Shown here piece after piece: positions 37,674-45,943 of a DNA stretch of 64,000 bases. Location: positions 62,001-126,000 of the forward strand of contig PERY01000003.1 in assembly GCA_002929055.1 (NCBI GenBank). Direction: 5' to 3'. Origin of the DNA: Methylocystis sp. (GTDB lineage: Bacteria > Pseudomonadota > Alphaproteobacteria > Rhizobiales > Beijerinckiaceae). The stretch's first letter is position 1. Every line of letters begins with the position of its first letter. The notes beneath the pieces are model-generated. The model was not told where the DNA came from and searched no databases. It saw nothing but the letters and a program-made list of their open reading frames with translations. The position numbers and the translations under genes were made by a program.

Positions 37674-39047
37674 CTATCCGCGCAAAATCTTGCCGCCGGC
37701 GGAAATCGCCAGCGCGGGGACGAAATCGATCGCCGTTGGCGTCTTGTGACGGTCGAGACGCGTGCGGCAGTTCGCGAGGATTTCGACCTTGAGCGCGCGC
37801 TTGCGTTCAGCCGGCGCCTCTACGTCCTTTAGCATCACCTGCGCGACGATGAGATCGCCGGTGATGGGATTGCGCCGCGCTCTCACGAGCGACATGCGCA
37901 CCGCCTCATGCATGTTGATCACCTGCTCGACCTCTTCGGGGTGAACCTTCAGGCCACCGACATTGATCGTACCCGCGCGCCGCCCCTTGAAGAAATAGCG
38001 GTCGCCGACGCGCTCCACGAGATCGTCCGTGTCGACAAATCCGTCGCTGTCCGAAAGCGAAAGATCGTCGCGGCCAATATAGCGCTGCGCCGTGCGGCGC
38101 GAGCGCAGACGCAGGGAGCCATCAACGACGCGCATCTCGACCTCTCCCAGCCGGTCGAGATAAGAGGCAGGGAAACCTTCGAGACCATCGGTGACTTCAA
38201 AGCCGACGCCCGCCTCGGTCGAGGCGTAGGCGTGAACGATCGTCGCGTTTGGATAGACGACTTTCACCGCCTCCAGAATCGCGCGATCCGCGATTTCACC
38301 GGAAAGCCGGACATAACGCGGCGAAATGCGCGCCGCATCGGGACTCATGAGCAAGCGTCGCCAATGCGACGGCGTGCCCGACAGATGAGTGACGCCCGCC
38401 TCCGCCATGCGCGAGACATGATCGGCGAGCGGCTCCCCCGATTCCGTCACGAGCAGCGTCGCGCCGCTCGTCGCCGCGCGAAGAAAGATCTGCATCCCGC
38501 CATAACGGCGGATGTCGTAAAACGTCGACCATACCGGCGCCTTCTCGCCCGCGGCCCGCGGACGAACGGCGCCGAGAAGCCCGCCCAGACGATGCGCGAC
38601 AAGTTTCGGCGCGCCGGTGGTGCCCGATGTCGGCAGCACCCATTCCGTCGCGACGGTTTCGCCGCGCGGGGCGTCTTCCGGCGAGAGAGCGGAAATCACA
38701 TAGCGCGGCCGAACCGCGCCGAAGTCGAGGGAGTCATCATCGCAGACGATAGCGTCGACCTGCGACTGCGAAATCGCAGACGCCACCCGCTCGCTGGTGA
38801 AATCCGGCGGCGTGATCACCATGCGCGACGCCACGCCATCCAATTCCAGCAAGGTGAGCGCCGCAGCGAACTGCGACGATGCGCCGATCAACACCGACTT
38901 ACCAGCCAGCTCAGAGCGGCGCCCGCGCAGTATCGTGCCACGCGCGGCGTCGCGCCAGGACGCGGCGCCGGCGCCGCAGCGAAGACCCGCGTCCGCTTGC
39001 GTCGCGGCGGCGCCCGTCAGCCGCGCCAGATCAGGCTGCGGCGACAT
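37674..39047 (-). CDS. Short AMP-forming acyl ligase (ANL superfamily)
   Basis: The 457-residue protein is shorter than normal acyl-CoA synthetases (about 500-570), mainly in the N-terminal part. Core motifs are present: LPTSGTTGAPKLVAH (P-loop), HAYASTEAG, YFFKGRRAGTINVGGLKVHPE (hinge) and the catalytic lysine in SAGGKILRG. It should adenylate a carboxylic acid and load it on a thiol, most likely the adjacent ACP, whose gene overlaps its start by 17 bases. The acid cannot be read. Confidence 0.88.
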   Translation of the reverse strand: MSPQPDLARLTGAAATQADAGLRCGAGAASWRDAARGTILRGRRSELAGKSVLIGASSQFAAALTLLELDGVASRMVITPPDFTSERVASAISQSQVDAIVCDDDSLDFGAVRPRYVISALSPEDAPRGETVATEWVLPTSGTTGAPKLVAHRLGGLLGAVRPRAAGEKAPVWSTFYDIRRYGGMQIFLRAATSGATLLVTESGEPLADHVSRMAEAGVTHLSGTPSHWRRLLMSPDAARISPRYVRLSGEIADRAILEAVKVVYPNATIVHAYASTEAGVGFEVTDGLEGFPASYLDRLGEVEMRVVDGSLRLRSRRTAQRYIGRDDLSLSDSDGFVDTDDLVERVGDRYFFKGRRAGTINVGGLKVHPEEVEQVINMHEAVRMSLVRARRNPITGDLIVAQVMLKDVEAPAERKRALKVEILANCRTRLDRHKTPTAIDFVPALAISAGGKILRG

Positions 39048-39279
39048 TTTCGTACAGTGCGACGAAGTCGGCGAGAGTCACCGGAAAATAGATCTCGTCC
39101 GACATGGTGAAGGGATCGACGCCAAGTCGGTCTTCGAGCCGCGCGACGATGATCGCGAAGCAGAGCGAGTCCAGCCCCGACTCTGCAAGCACCGAACCGT
39201 CGGACAGCGGCGCAAGCTTCTTTTCCTGCTCGGCCGCGACTTCCTCCATCACGGAGAGTACTGTTAACCGTATGCTCAT
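39031..39279 (-). CDS. Free-standing acyl carrier protein
   Basis: The 82-residue acidic helical protein has the phosphopantetheine attachment serine in ESGLDSLCFAIIVARLED (DSL motif). It is not the housekeeping AcpP: the sequence around the serine and the IYFPVTLADFVALY tail differ, and no fab genes are near. It would carry the acyl group activated by the ligase downstream. ATG 39279 is chosen; 39297 is in frame. It is transcribed divergently from the GNAT-like gene at 39357, so a shared promoter region of about 77 bases drives both arms of the cluster. Confidence 0.88.
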   Translation of the reverse strand: MSIRLTVLSVMEEVAAEQEKKLAPLSDGSVLAESGLDSLCFAIIVARLEDRLGVDPFTMSDEIYFPVTLADFVALYENVAAA

Positions 39280-39356
39280 TGCGGGTCGCCTCTTCATTGT
39301 CGGCTAAGGAAGACCTAGCTATTTTTATCTTCCAGTCGCAAGTAATTCGGTGATGA

Positions 39357-40256
39357 ATGGTGAACGCTCTCGACCCAGGCGCAAAGACGGCTCCCAACGC
39401 GGCGCCGCGCATCCGCTGCCGGATGATCAACGAGGCAGACGCGGCTCCCCTCGCCAAACTGCTGACACGCGGCTTTCCGGACCGCACGGTCGACTACTGG
39501 CGCCGCGCGCTCGAGACGCTCGCGAAGCGCGACGCGCCGGAAGGCTATCCGCGTTTCGGCTATCTTCTCGAAAACGCCGGCGCCCCGGTTGGCGTCATCC
39601 TGATGATCTTCACCCGCCTGGGCGAAGGCCGCGTGCGCTGCAACATCTCCAGCTGGTATGTAGACGAAGCCTATCGCGGCTACGCATCCTTGCTCATCGC
39701 CGCGGCGGTGCGCCACAAGGACGTCACCTACGTAAATATCTCGCCTGCAAACCATACATGGTCCGTCATCGAAGCGCAGGGCTTTCGCCGATATTGCGAA
39801 GGGCAGATGCTCGTCGTTCCGGCGCTCAGCCGCTGGGCGCCAAAGGCGCGGGCGCGCGCCTTCGACAAGAAGCGCGATTACGGCGAGGCTCTGTCTGCGC
39901 AGGAGCGCGACCTCCTCGTCAGCCATGTTGAGCACGGCTGCCTCGCCTTCATTGTGCATGAAAAACGCGAGGCGCATCCATTCGTTTTCCTGCCGCGACG
40001 CGTTTTGAAAAATCTCGTCCCGACATTGCAACTCGTCTACTGCCGTGACCTGACAGATTTCCAGCGTTTCGCCGGACCGTTGGGCCGCGAGCTATTGCGC
40101 CACGGCCATCCGAGCGTCCTCATCGACGCAAGCGAATCCATTCCCGGCGTCGTCGGACTCTACATGCGCAATCGCGGCCCTAAATACTTCAAGGGCCCCG
40201 AACGCCCTCGCCTGGGCGATCTCGCCTTTTCCGAAAGCGTCTTGTTTGGACCCTGA
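39357..40256 (+). CDS. GNAT-like acyltransferase of the ACP cluster
   Basis: The 299-residue protein begins with a GNAT-type half (IRCRMINEADAAPLAKLLTR, then ISSWYVDEAYRGYASLLIAA, which fits the beta4-loop-helix3 acyl-donor site; ANHTWSVIEAQGFRRY). A second half (about 170-299) may form another GNAT-like lobe, ending RGPKYFKGPERPRLGDLAFS. It may transfer an acyl group, from CoA or from the nearby ACP, to an amine or alcohol. Its stop lies four bases before the GTG of the ThDP enzyme, so the two are co-transcribed. Confidence 0.7.
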   Translation: MVNALDPGAKTAPNAAPRIRCRMINEADAAPLAKLLTRGFPDRTVDYWRRALETLAKRDAPEGYPRFGYLLENAGAPVGVILMIFTRLGEGRVRCNISSWYVDEAYRGYASLLIAAAVRHKDVTYVNISPANHTWSVIEAQGFRRYCEGQMLVVPALSRWAPKARARAFDKKRDYGEALSAQERDLLVSHVEHGCLAFIVHEKREAHPFVFLPRRVLKNLVPTLQLVYCRDLTDFQRFAGPLGRELLRHGHPSVLIDASESIPGVVGLYMRNRGPKYFKGPERPRLGDLAFSESVLFGP

Positions 40257-40260
40257 GCCC

Positions 40261-41934
40261 GTGAGAGCCGTGAACAAAACCACCGCAGCCCAGGCGCTTG
40301 TCGATCAACTGATCGCCAATGGCGTCGACCACATCTTCTGCGTGCCCGGCGAGAGCTATCTCGCCGTGCTCGACGCTTGCTACGAGCGCAACGTGCAACT
40401 CACCGTTTGCCGCAACGAAGGCGGCGCGGCCATGATGGCGGACGCCTATGGCAGGGCGACCGGCCGGCCCGGCATCTGCTTCGTCACGCGCGGCCCCGGA
40501 GCCGCGAACGCCTACGCCGGCGTGCACATCGCCCAGCATGATTCCACGCCGATGATACTTTTCGTCGGGCAGATCGAACGAAGCAACCGCGAGCGCGGCG
40601 CCTTTCAGGAGGTCGACTATCGCGCGATGTTCGGCGGACACACAAAGTGGACCGCCGAAATCGACGATGGTTCGCGCATGTCGGAATATGTTTCGCGCGC
40701 TTTCCACATGGCGCCCGGAGGGCGGCCCGGCCCGGTCGTCCTCGCTTTGCCAAAGGACATGCTCGAGGAGCGCGCCCCGCACCGACCCTGCCCCGCCGCA
40801 GCCGTCATCGAGACCGCGCCCGGCGGCGAAGAGATGGATGCGCTCGCTCAGATGATCGCCGCCGCGGAGCGTCCCTTGTTCGTCATCGGCGGAACGCGCT
40901 GGGACGAAGGCGCGTCTCGCCGTATGATGGATTTCGCGTCGCGCTTCGACGTCCCCGTCGCGACGAGCTATCGCCGTCTGCCGCTCTTTGACCCGCTGCA
41001 CCCCTGCTACGCTGGCGATCTCGGTCTGGCGGCGAATCCGAAGCTTGTCGCGCGCGCGCAGGAGAGCGATCTCTTCGTGCTCATCGGGGGTCGCCTCGGC
41101 GAAATCCCCTCGCAAGGATACAAGCTCTTCGACATCCCCGTGCCGCAGACGCGCTTCGTTCATGTCTATCCGCAGGCCGAGGAGTTCGGCCGCGTCTATA
41201 CCCCGACGCTTGCAATCCATGCCTCGCCGAAGCCTTTCATCGCCGCGTTGTCGGGCCTCACCCCTCCCGCCGCGCGTCCGTGGGTGGAGGGGACGCGCAC
41301 GGCGCATCAGGACTATCTCGACTTCTCCCGCAGCTTCACGCCGTCCGCCGAAGTCGATCTCGCGCAGACGATGATCTGGCTCTCCGACAATCTTCCCGAC
41401 GACGCCATCATCTGCAACGGCGCCGGCAATTACGCTTCCTGGATTCACCGCTATTTCCGCTTCCGCCGCTTCGGAACCCATTTTGCGCCCACGTCGGCGA
41501 CGATGGGCTACGGCGTCCCAGCGGCTTGTGCGATTCAGCGACTCCATCCGGATCGTCTGGTCGTCTCGCTGAACGGCGACGGCGACTTCCTGATGAACGG
41601 GCAGGAATTCGCGACCGCCGTGCAGTACGAGTTGCCGATCGTCGTCGTGGTTTGCGACAATGCGAGCTACGGCACGATCCGCATGCATCAGGAACGCAAT
41701 TTCCCGGCGCGCGTCATCGGCACCGATCTGCGCAACCCGGATTTCGCCGCCTATGCGCGGGCGTTCGGCGGATTCGGCGCCCGCGTCGAGCGCACGAGCG
41801 ACTTTCCGGAAGCCTTCGCGGCGGCGCGCGCCTCCGGCCTGCCGTCGATCATCCATCTCATGATGGATCCCGACCGCATCACGCCCACGGCCTCGCTGGA
41901 GAAGATCAGGAGCGACGCGCTCGCCAGGGCGTAG
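40261..41934 (+). CDS. ThDP-dependent enzyme, acetolactate-synthase-like
   Basis: The 557-residue protein has the three-domain layout of the acetolactate synthase/decarboxylase superfamily. The catalytic glutamate lies in CRNEGGAAMMADAYGRATG, an HTKW-type loop in MFGGHTKWTAEIDD, and the ThDP/Mg site is NGDGDFLMNGQE followed by DNASYG. No small regulatory subunit gene (ilvN) is near, and the gene sits in an ACP/ligase cluster, so branched-chain synthesis is unlikely. A decarboxylase or carboligase acting on a 2-oxo acid is the family expectation. GTG 40261 is chosen; TTG 40246 and GTG 40270 are in frame. Confidence 0.85.
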   Translation: MRAVNKTTAAQALVDQLIANGVDHIFCVPGESYLAVLDACYERNVQLTVCRNEGGAAMMADAYGRATGRPGICFVTRGPGAANAYAGVHIAQHDSTPMILFVGQIERSNRERGAFQEVDYRAMFGGHTKWTAEIDDGSRMSEYVSRAFHMAPGGRPGPVVLALPKDMLEERAPHRPCPAAAVIETAPGGEEMDALAQMIAAAERPLFVIGGTRWDEGASRRMMDFASRFDVPVATSYRRLPLFDPLHPCYAGDLGLAANPKLVARAQESDLFVLIGGRLGEIPSQGYKLFDIPVPQTRFVHVYPQAEEFGRVYTPTLAIHASPKPFIAALSGLTPPAARPWVEGTRTAHQDYLDFSRSFTPSAEVDLAQTMIWLSDNLPDDAIICNGAGNYASWIHRYFRFRRFGTHFAPTSATMGYGVPAACAIQRLHPDRLVVSLNGDGDFLMNGQEFATAVQYELPIVVVVCDNASYGTIRMHQERNFPARVIGTDLRNPDFAAYARAFGGFGARVERTSDFPEAFAAARASGLPSIIHLMMDPDRITPTASLEKIRSDALARA

Positions 41935-41979
41935 CTTCCGCTACTGGCGACGCAGTTTGCGTCGCCAGCGCTGCTGCGT

Positions 41980-42879
41980 TCAGGAAGCGACGCGCAAAGG
42001 CTGCCGCGAATGGGCGAACTCCCAATAGAGCGAACGCGCGCGCCTGTACATGGGCCCGACTTCGAGCGTGCGGTCGTCGATGCGCGACATAGGCGCAACC
42101 TTCTGGAAATTGCCGGTCGAGAACAGCTCGTCGGCCTTCAGAAAGTCCTCATAGGAAAGCGTCGCCTCGACAACCTGAACGCCATCGGCGCGCAACAGGC
42201 CGATGACCCGCTGGCGCGTGACGCCGTTAAGGAACGTCCCGTTATGGGCCGGCGTGAACACGACGCCATCCTTTACGAGGAAGGCGTTTGAGTTGGCGTA
42301 CTCTGCGATATTGCCGAGCATGTCGCGCATCAGGCAATTGTCGAAGCCGCGCTTCGCAGCCTCTATCAAGGCGCGCGCGCCATTGGCGTAATGGCAACTC
42401 GCCTTCGCGCCCGAGGGCGCGACTTCATTGCTCGGACGGCGGAAGGGCGAGAGCGTCACCGCGCCGCCTTTCCCGCCCGCCGGCATCGGCGCCTCATAGA
42501 TGCTCAGACACCAGTTGGTCGAACTCGGCTCGAAGCGCACGCCGCCGCCGAAGCCTTCTTCCGCCCAATACATCGGGCGGATGTATAGCTGCGCGTCGCG
42601 CGGAAAGCGGCGAAGACCGTCCTCGACGAGCGCGCGCCAGTCGTCGATGGTCAGCATCGGGTCGAGCATCATTTCCCGCGCGGAATTATTCACGCGGGCG
42701 AGATGGAGATCGAGGTCAGGCGTCACGCCTTCAAAGGCGCGCGCGCCGTCGAAGACCATCGAGCCGAGCCAGGCGCCGTGGGTGCGTGGCCCCAGGATAG
42801 GCGTATTGCCGTCGCGCCATGCGCCCTGGAAGAACGTCCAGGTTTGCGACGGCGCCTTGAGCGCTACGGGAGACGCCAT
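41980..42879 (-). CDS. Class IV PLP aminotransferase (IlvE/DAAT-like)
   Basis: The 299-residue fold type IV enzyme has the PLP lysine in GAKASCHYANGARALIEA, the phosphate-binding GFDNCLMRDMLGNIAEYANSN region and FLNGVTRQRVIGLL. It moves amino groups between a 2-oxo acid and glutamate or a similar donor. Active-site residues do not tell branched-chain from D-amino acid or other specificity. AGGAG six bases before the ATG confirms the start. It converges on the ThDP enzyme gene with a 45-base gap; a 2-oxo acid intermediate could link them. Confidence 0.88.
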   Translation of the reverse strand: MASPVALKAPSQTWTFFQGAWRDGNTPILGPRTHGAWLGSMVFDGARAFEGVTPDLDLHLARVNNSAREMMLDPMLTIDDWRALVEDGLRRFPRDAQLYIRPMYWAEEGFGGGVRFEPSSTNWCLSIYEAPMPAGGKGGAVTLSPFRRPSNEVAPSGAKASCHYANGARALIEAAKRGFDNCLMRDMLGNIAEYANSNAFLVKDGVVFTPAHNGTFLNGVTRQRVIGLLRADGVQVVEATLSYEDFLKADELFSTGNFQKVAPMSRIDDRTLEVGPMYRRARSLYWEFAHSRQPLRVAS

Positions 42880-42893
42880 GTTCCACTCCTATC

Positions 42894-43358
42894 TCAGGCG
42901 CCGCTGAACATTGCGGGCGATTCCGAATTGCGAGAGCCGAGCCCGGCGATCTTTCCGATCTTGCGGAGAATGCGCGTGAGCAGCATGATCGGCGCGGGCA
43001 CGGGATTGCGGCAGAAGGCGACCTTGCGGACGTAGCTGTCGACTGTCCAGACCGCATGAGACCCTGCACGAAAGAGCGCGTGATCGCCCGGGCCCAGATG
43101 ATGCTCGACGCCGGCGTCGTCGCGGACCGTCACCGATCCTTCGAGCACATAGACAGTCTCGTCGATGTCGTAATGCCAGTTGAACACACCGGTCGTGCAA
43201 TCCCACAGCAGCGTGCTTGCGCTTCCATCCGTGCTGCGCGACAGCACGAAGTTTCGCGCCACAGGCGCGCCTTCGATGACCCACGCCGGATTGACCGGGC
43301 ACGCCTGCATGACGACTTCTTTTCCTTCGAAGAATACGATTTTCTCGTCTGCGCTCAT
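42894..43358 (-). CDS. Cupin-domain protein
   Basis: The 154-residue protein has a single cupin barrel. Metal-type motif 1 is WHYDIDETVYVLEGSVTV and motif 2 is LGPGDHALFRAGSHAVW. These keep the first histidine and the glutamate, so a metal centre is possible but not certain. A basic helix follows (LLTRILRKIGKIAG). The ATG at 43358 has AGGA five bases upstream; 43364 is in frame. It lies 14 bases upstream of the aminotransferase on the same strand, so the two form an operon. Confidence 0.85.
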   Translation of the reverse strand: MSADEKIVFFEGKEVVMQACPVNPAWVIEGAPVARNFVLSRSTDGSASTLLWDCTTGVFNWHYDIDETVYVLEGSVTVRDDAGVEHHLGPGDHALFRAGSHAVWTVDSYVRKVAFCRNPVPAPIMLLTRILRKIGKIAGLGSRNSESPAMFSGA

Positions 43359-43448
43359 GTTCATCCTGCCATTCTTGCGGAAGTGTTCCGGACCTATTTG
43401 AAATCACGAATCTTAAGAACGTCCTGCGGACATTGCGGCTGGTGAGCC

Positions 43449-44396
43449 TTATGCGCTTTTCGGCCACGCCTCGCAGCGCTCCGACACCGCGCTCAACCAA
43501 TCGCGATATAGGCGTTCCGTATCCTGCGCCCACGAAGCCACAGGGACTTCCTGAGAAAGAACTGTCGTCAGCGCCTGTTTCGCGTCCGGCTCCGAGCCGG
43601 CGAGAATGCGAGCCTGCATCGCCGCAAGATTTTCGCGCGTGTGCGCTCCGAAAACGCCTTCCGGCATGTCCGGAAAATCGTCGCGCTCCGACGCCAGAAA
43701 CCGCAGAACGTCGCGGCGATACTCCTTGAGCAGGGTATCGGCGTCATACTCGGGATGGCCCTGAAGGAAGAGGAACAGACTGGGCTCTTCCCGCCAGAAG
43801 ACGTCGACGCCCACCTGCTCGGAGCGCGTTGCGATCTTGTAGCCCTCGCGCTCGAGATCTTCCCGCGCGAGACCGTTGTAACGCGAGTGCGGGACGAGAG
43901 CCCGGCCGCCTTCGGTTTGGTCGGCCCAATGCGCCGCCGTGCGTTCGAAGGCGTAGACGCCGCTCACCTTCTTTGGCTGGCGGCGACGCTCGATTCCTGA
44001 CAGCGACAGAACGGCGGCATGCGCTGCGAGGCACGACCAGATCGTCGAACGCGTGTTGACGCGCGCCCATTCGACGAGCGTCTTGATCTCGGGCCAATAG
44101 GGCTCCTCATCGAGGCGAGCGGCGCGCGGTTCGCAGCCGGTGACGATCAATGCATCCGCGCCGCGCCGGTAAAGCGCCTCGATGTCTTCGTGGCTGCGCT
44201 CCAGATAGCGGCGGGCCGTATCGCTTCGCGCAACGCCCGGTAGCGCATAGCAACGCCATCTTATCTCGCGGCCTCCCGCGCCGGCTCGCACGATTCGCGC
44301 GAACTGCGCCTGTGTCGCCGAGAGCGCCTGGTCAGGCATGTTGTTGACGAGCGCGATCTCAAGGAGATCGCCTGATCGACGGCCGGCGGCGTTCAT
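43449..44396 (-). CDS. metA: Homoserine O-acyltransferase, MetA family
   Basis: The 315-residue enzyme activates homoserine by O-acylation in methionine synthesis. It keeps the catalytic cysteine in IWSCLAAHAAVLSL, VPHSRYNGL, and the catalytic His and Glu in QGHPEYDADTLLKEY. The residue pattern after TGCEP is unlike E. coli (TGAPL), so succinyl versus acetyl use cannot be read. The partner sulfhydrylase is of the O-acetylhomoserine type, which hints at acetyl. The start overlaps the metY stop by four bases, and GGAG lies eight bases upstream. Confidence 0.92.
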   Translation of the reverse strand: MNAAGRRSGDLLEIALVNNMPDQALSATQAQFARIVRAGAGGREIRWRCYALPGVARSDTARRYLERSHEDIEALYRRGADALIVTGCEPRAARLDEEPYWPEIKTLVEWARVNTRSTIWSCLAAHAAVLSLSGIERRRQPKKVSGVYAFERTAAHWADQTEGGRALVPHSRYNGLAREDLEREGYKIATRSEQVGVDVFWREEPSLFLFLQGHPEYDADTLLKEYRRDVLRFLASERDDFPDMPEGVFGAHTRENLAAMQARILAGSEPDAKQALTTVLSQEVPVASWAQDTERLYRDWLSAVSERCEAWPKSA

Positions 44397-45706
44397 AACG
44401 CAGGCTCCTTCTCACGGGGCGTTCGCATCGCATTCGTGCCCGCTGTGAGCGCCTGATCGAGATCATCGATGATGTCGTCGATATGCTCGATGCCAACGCT
44501 GATGCGCAGCATCTCAGGCGTGACGCCGGCTTTCGCCTGCTCCTGCGGCGACATCTGGCGATGCGTTGTCGAGGCAGGATGACAGGCGAGCGATTTCGCA
44601 TCGCCGATGTTGACGAGGCGCTTGATAATCTGAAGCGAGTCGTAGACGCGCTTTCCGGCCTCGAGCCCGCCCTTGACGCCGAAGGTCAGCAGAGAAGGAA
44701 TGCGGCCGCCGAGATATTTCTGGCCGAGGTCATAGTAGGCGCTTTCCGGGAAGCCTGCGTAATTCACCCAGGCGACGCGCGGATCGTCCCGCAGGAACTC
44801 CGCAACCTTGCGGGCGTTCTCGACATGGCGCTCGACGCGCAGGGCGACCGTCTCGAGACCCTGCAGGAGAAGAAAGGCGTTCAGCGGAGCGAGGACAGCG
44901 CCAGTGGTGCGCTGATAGACGCTGCGCGCCCGCGCGATATAGGCGCTCTCCCCGAAGCGATCGACATAGACGAGCCCGTGATAGGACGCGTCGGGCTCGT
45001 TGAATGTGGGGAAGCGCTGCGGATAATCGCGCCACGGAAAGCGCCCGCTGTCGACGATGATTCCGCCGAGCGTCGCGCCATGGCCACCCATGAATTTCGT
45101 CATGGAATGCACCACAATGTCGGCGCCGTGCTCGATCGGTCGCCACAGGATGGGCGTGGCGACGGTGTTGTCGACGATCAGCGGAACGCCACGGGCGTGC
45201 GCGGCGTCCGCGAGCGCGCGCATGTCGCAGATATTGCCCGCCGGATTGCCGACGCTTTCGCAAAAGACAGCCTTGGTGTCGGCGTCTATCGCCGCCGCCA
45301 TATCTTCGGCCGAGTCGCTCGCGGCGAAGCGGACTGCGACGCCTTGGCGCGCCATCACATGCGCGAGAAGCGTGTAGGTCGTGCCGTAGAGCGTCGGCGA
45401 TGAAACAATGTTTCCGCCGCTGTCGGCGACATTGGCGAATGCGTAGTAGAGCGCCGCCTGGCCGGTGGAGACGGCGAGCGCGCCGACGCCGCCTTCCAGC
45501 TCCGCGACCCGGCGCTCCAGAACGGCGACCGTCGGATTGGAGATGCGGCTGTAACGGAAGCCCTCCTGCTCGAGATCGAAGAGGGCTGCGGCATGATCGG
45601 CGCTGTCGAACTCATAGGCGACCGTCTGATAGATCGGCACCGCAACCGCCCTGGTCGCAGGATCGCCGTCGTAGCCCCCATGCACCGCGATTGTTTCGTT
45701 TCGCAT
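44393..45706 (-). CDS. metY: O-acetylhomoserine sulfhydrylase MetY
   Basis: The 437-residue PLP enzyme of the Cys/Met metabolism family makes homocysteine from O-acylhomoserine and sulfide. It opens RNETIAVHGGYDGDPATRAV, has YSRISNPT, the PLP lysine in VVHSMTKFMGGHG, and the C-terminal CHPASTTHRQMSPQE. The N-terminal pattern and length fit MetY rather than MetZ or MetB. GGAGG seven bases before ATG 45706 fixes the start. The gene leads a metY-metA operon preceded by a SAM-II-like leader. Confidence 0.94.
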   Translation of the reverse strand: MRNETIAVHGGYDGDPATRAVAVPIYQTVAYEFDSADHAAALFDLEQEGFRYSRISNPTVAVLERRVAELEGGVGALAVSTGQAALYYAFANVADSGGNIVSSPTLYGTTYTLLAHVMARQGVAVRFAASDSAEDMAAAIDADTKAVFCESVGNPAGNICDMRALADAAHARGVPLIVDNTVATPILWRPIEHGADIVVHSMTKFMGGHGATLGGIIVDSGRFPWRDYPQRFPTFNEPDASYHGLVYVDRFGESAYIARARSVYQRTTGAVLAPLNAFLLLQGLETVALRVERHVENARKVAEFLRDDPRVAWVNYAGFPESAYYDLGQKYLGGRIPSLLTFGVKGGLEAGKRVYDSLQIIKRLVNIGDAKSLACHPASTTHRQMSPQEQAKAGVTPEMLRISVGIEHIDDIIDDLDQALTAGTNAMRTPREKEPAL

Positions 45707-45724
45707 ATTCGCCTCCTGCGGCTT

Positions 45725-45805
45725 CACCGCTTTGGCTTGCATTAACCACGGGAGGTTTACCGGCCCCGGGTGGAATGCGGATAAATCGTCTAAACATTTA
45801 AGAGG
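45725..45805 (-). promoter_or_regulatory. Candidate SAM-II-class riboswitch before metY-metA
   Basis: In the minus-strand leader GATTTATCCGCATT (45787-45774) matches the loop GAUUUAACCGUAUU of the known metX SAM-II aptamer. TTAATGCAAGCCAAAGC (45745-45729) matches its 3' part UAAAUGUAGCUAAA. The pseudoknot pairing GCATT/AATGC is preserved. The outer stem P1 is not convincing: only GTTTA/TAAAC pairs, and the spacer between is longer than usual. A small GCGG/CCGC hairpin lies just before the GGAGG of metY and could hide the ribosome binding site when ligand is bound. SAM-II elements are known upstream of metA, metX and metY in alphaproteobacteria. Confidence 0.5.
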
Positions 45806-45943
45806 CTTTCTTGAGCGCTGCGATGAAATCCCCGCGATAACCCTAATGAAGGCTGCATCTTTTCTTTCACATTCAACAAGACTATCTGAAGGAAGCGGAT
45901 TTCCTCTTGAATTTCGCGCTTCCCACAGGCACTTGCGCGAGCG

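Noticed and set aside
40189..41856. Minus-strand 555-codon frame opposite the ThDP enzyme
   Set aside because: No motif; the plus strand has the ThDP catalytic and cofactor motifs.
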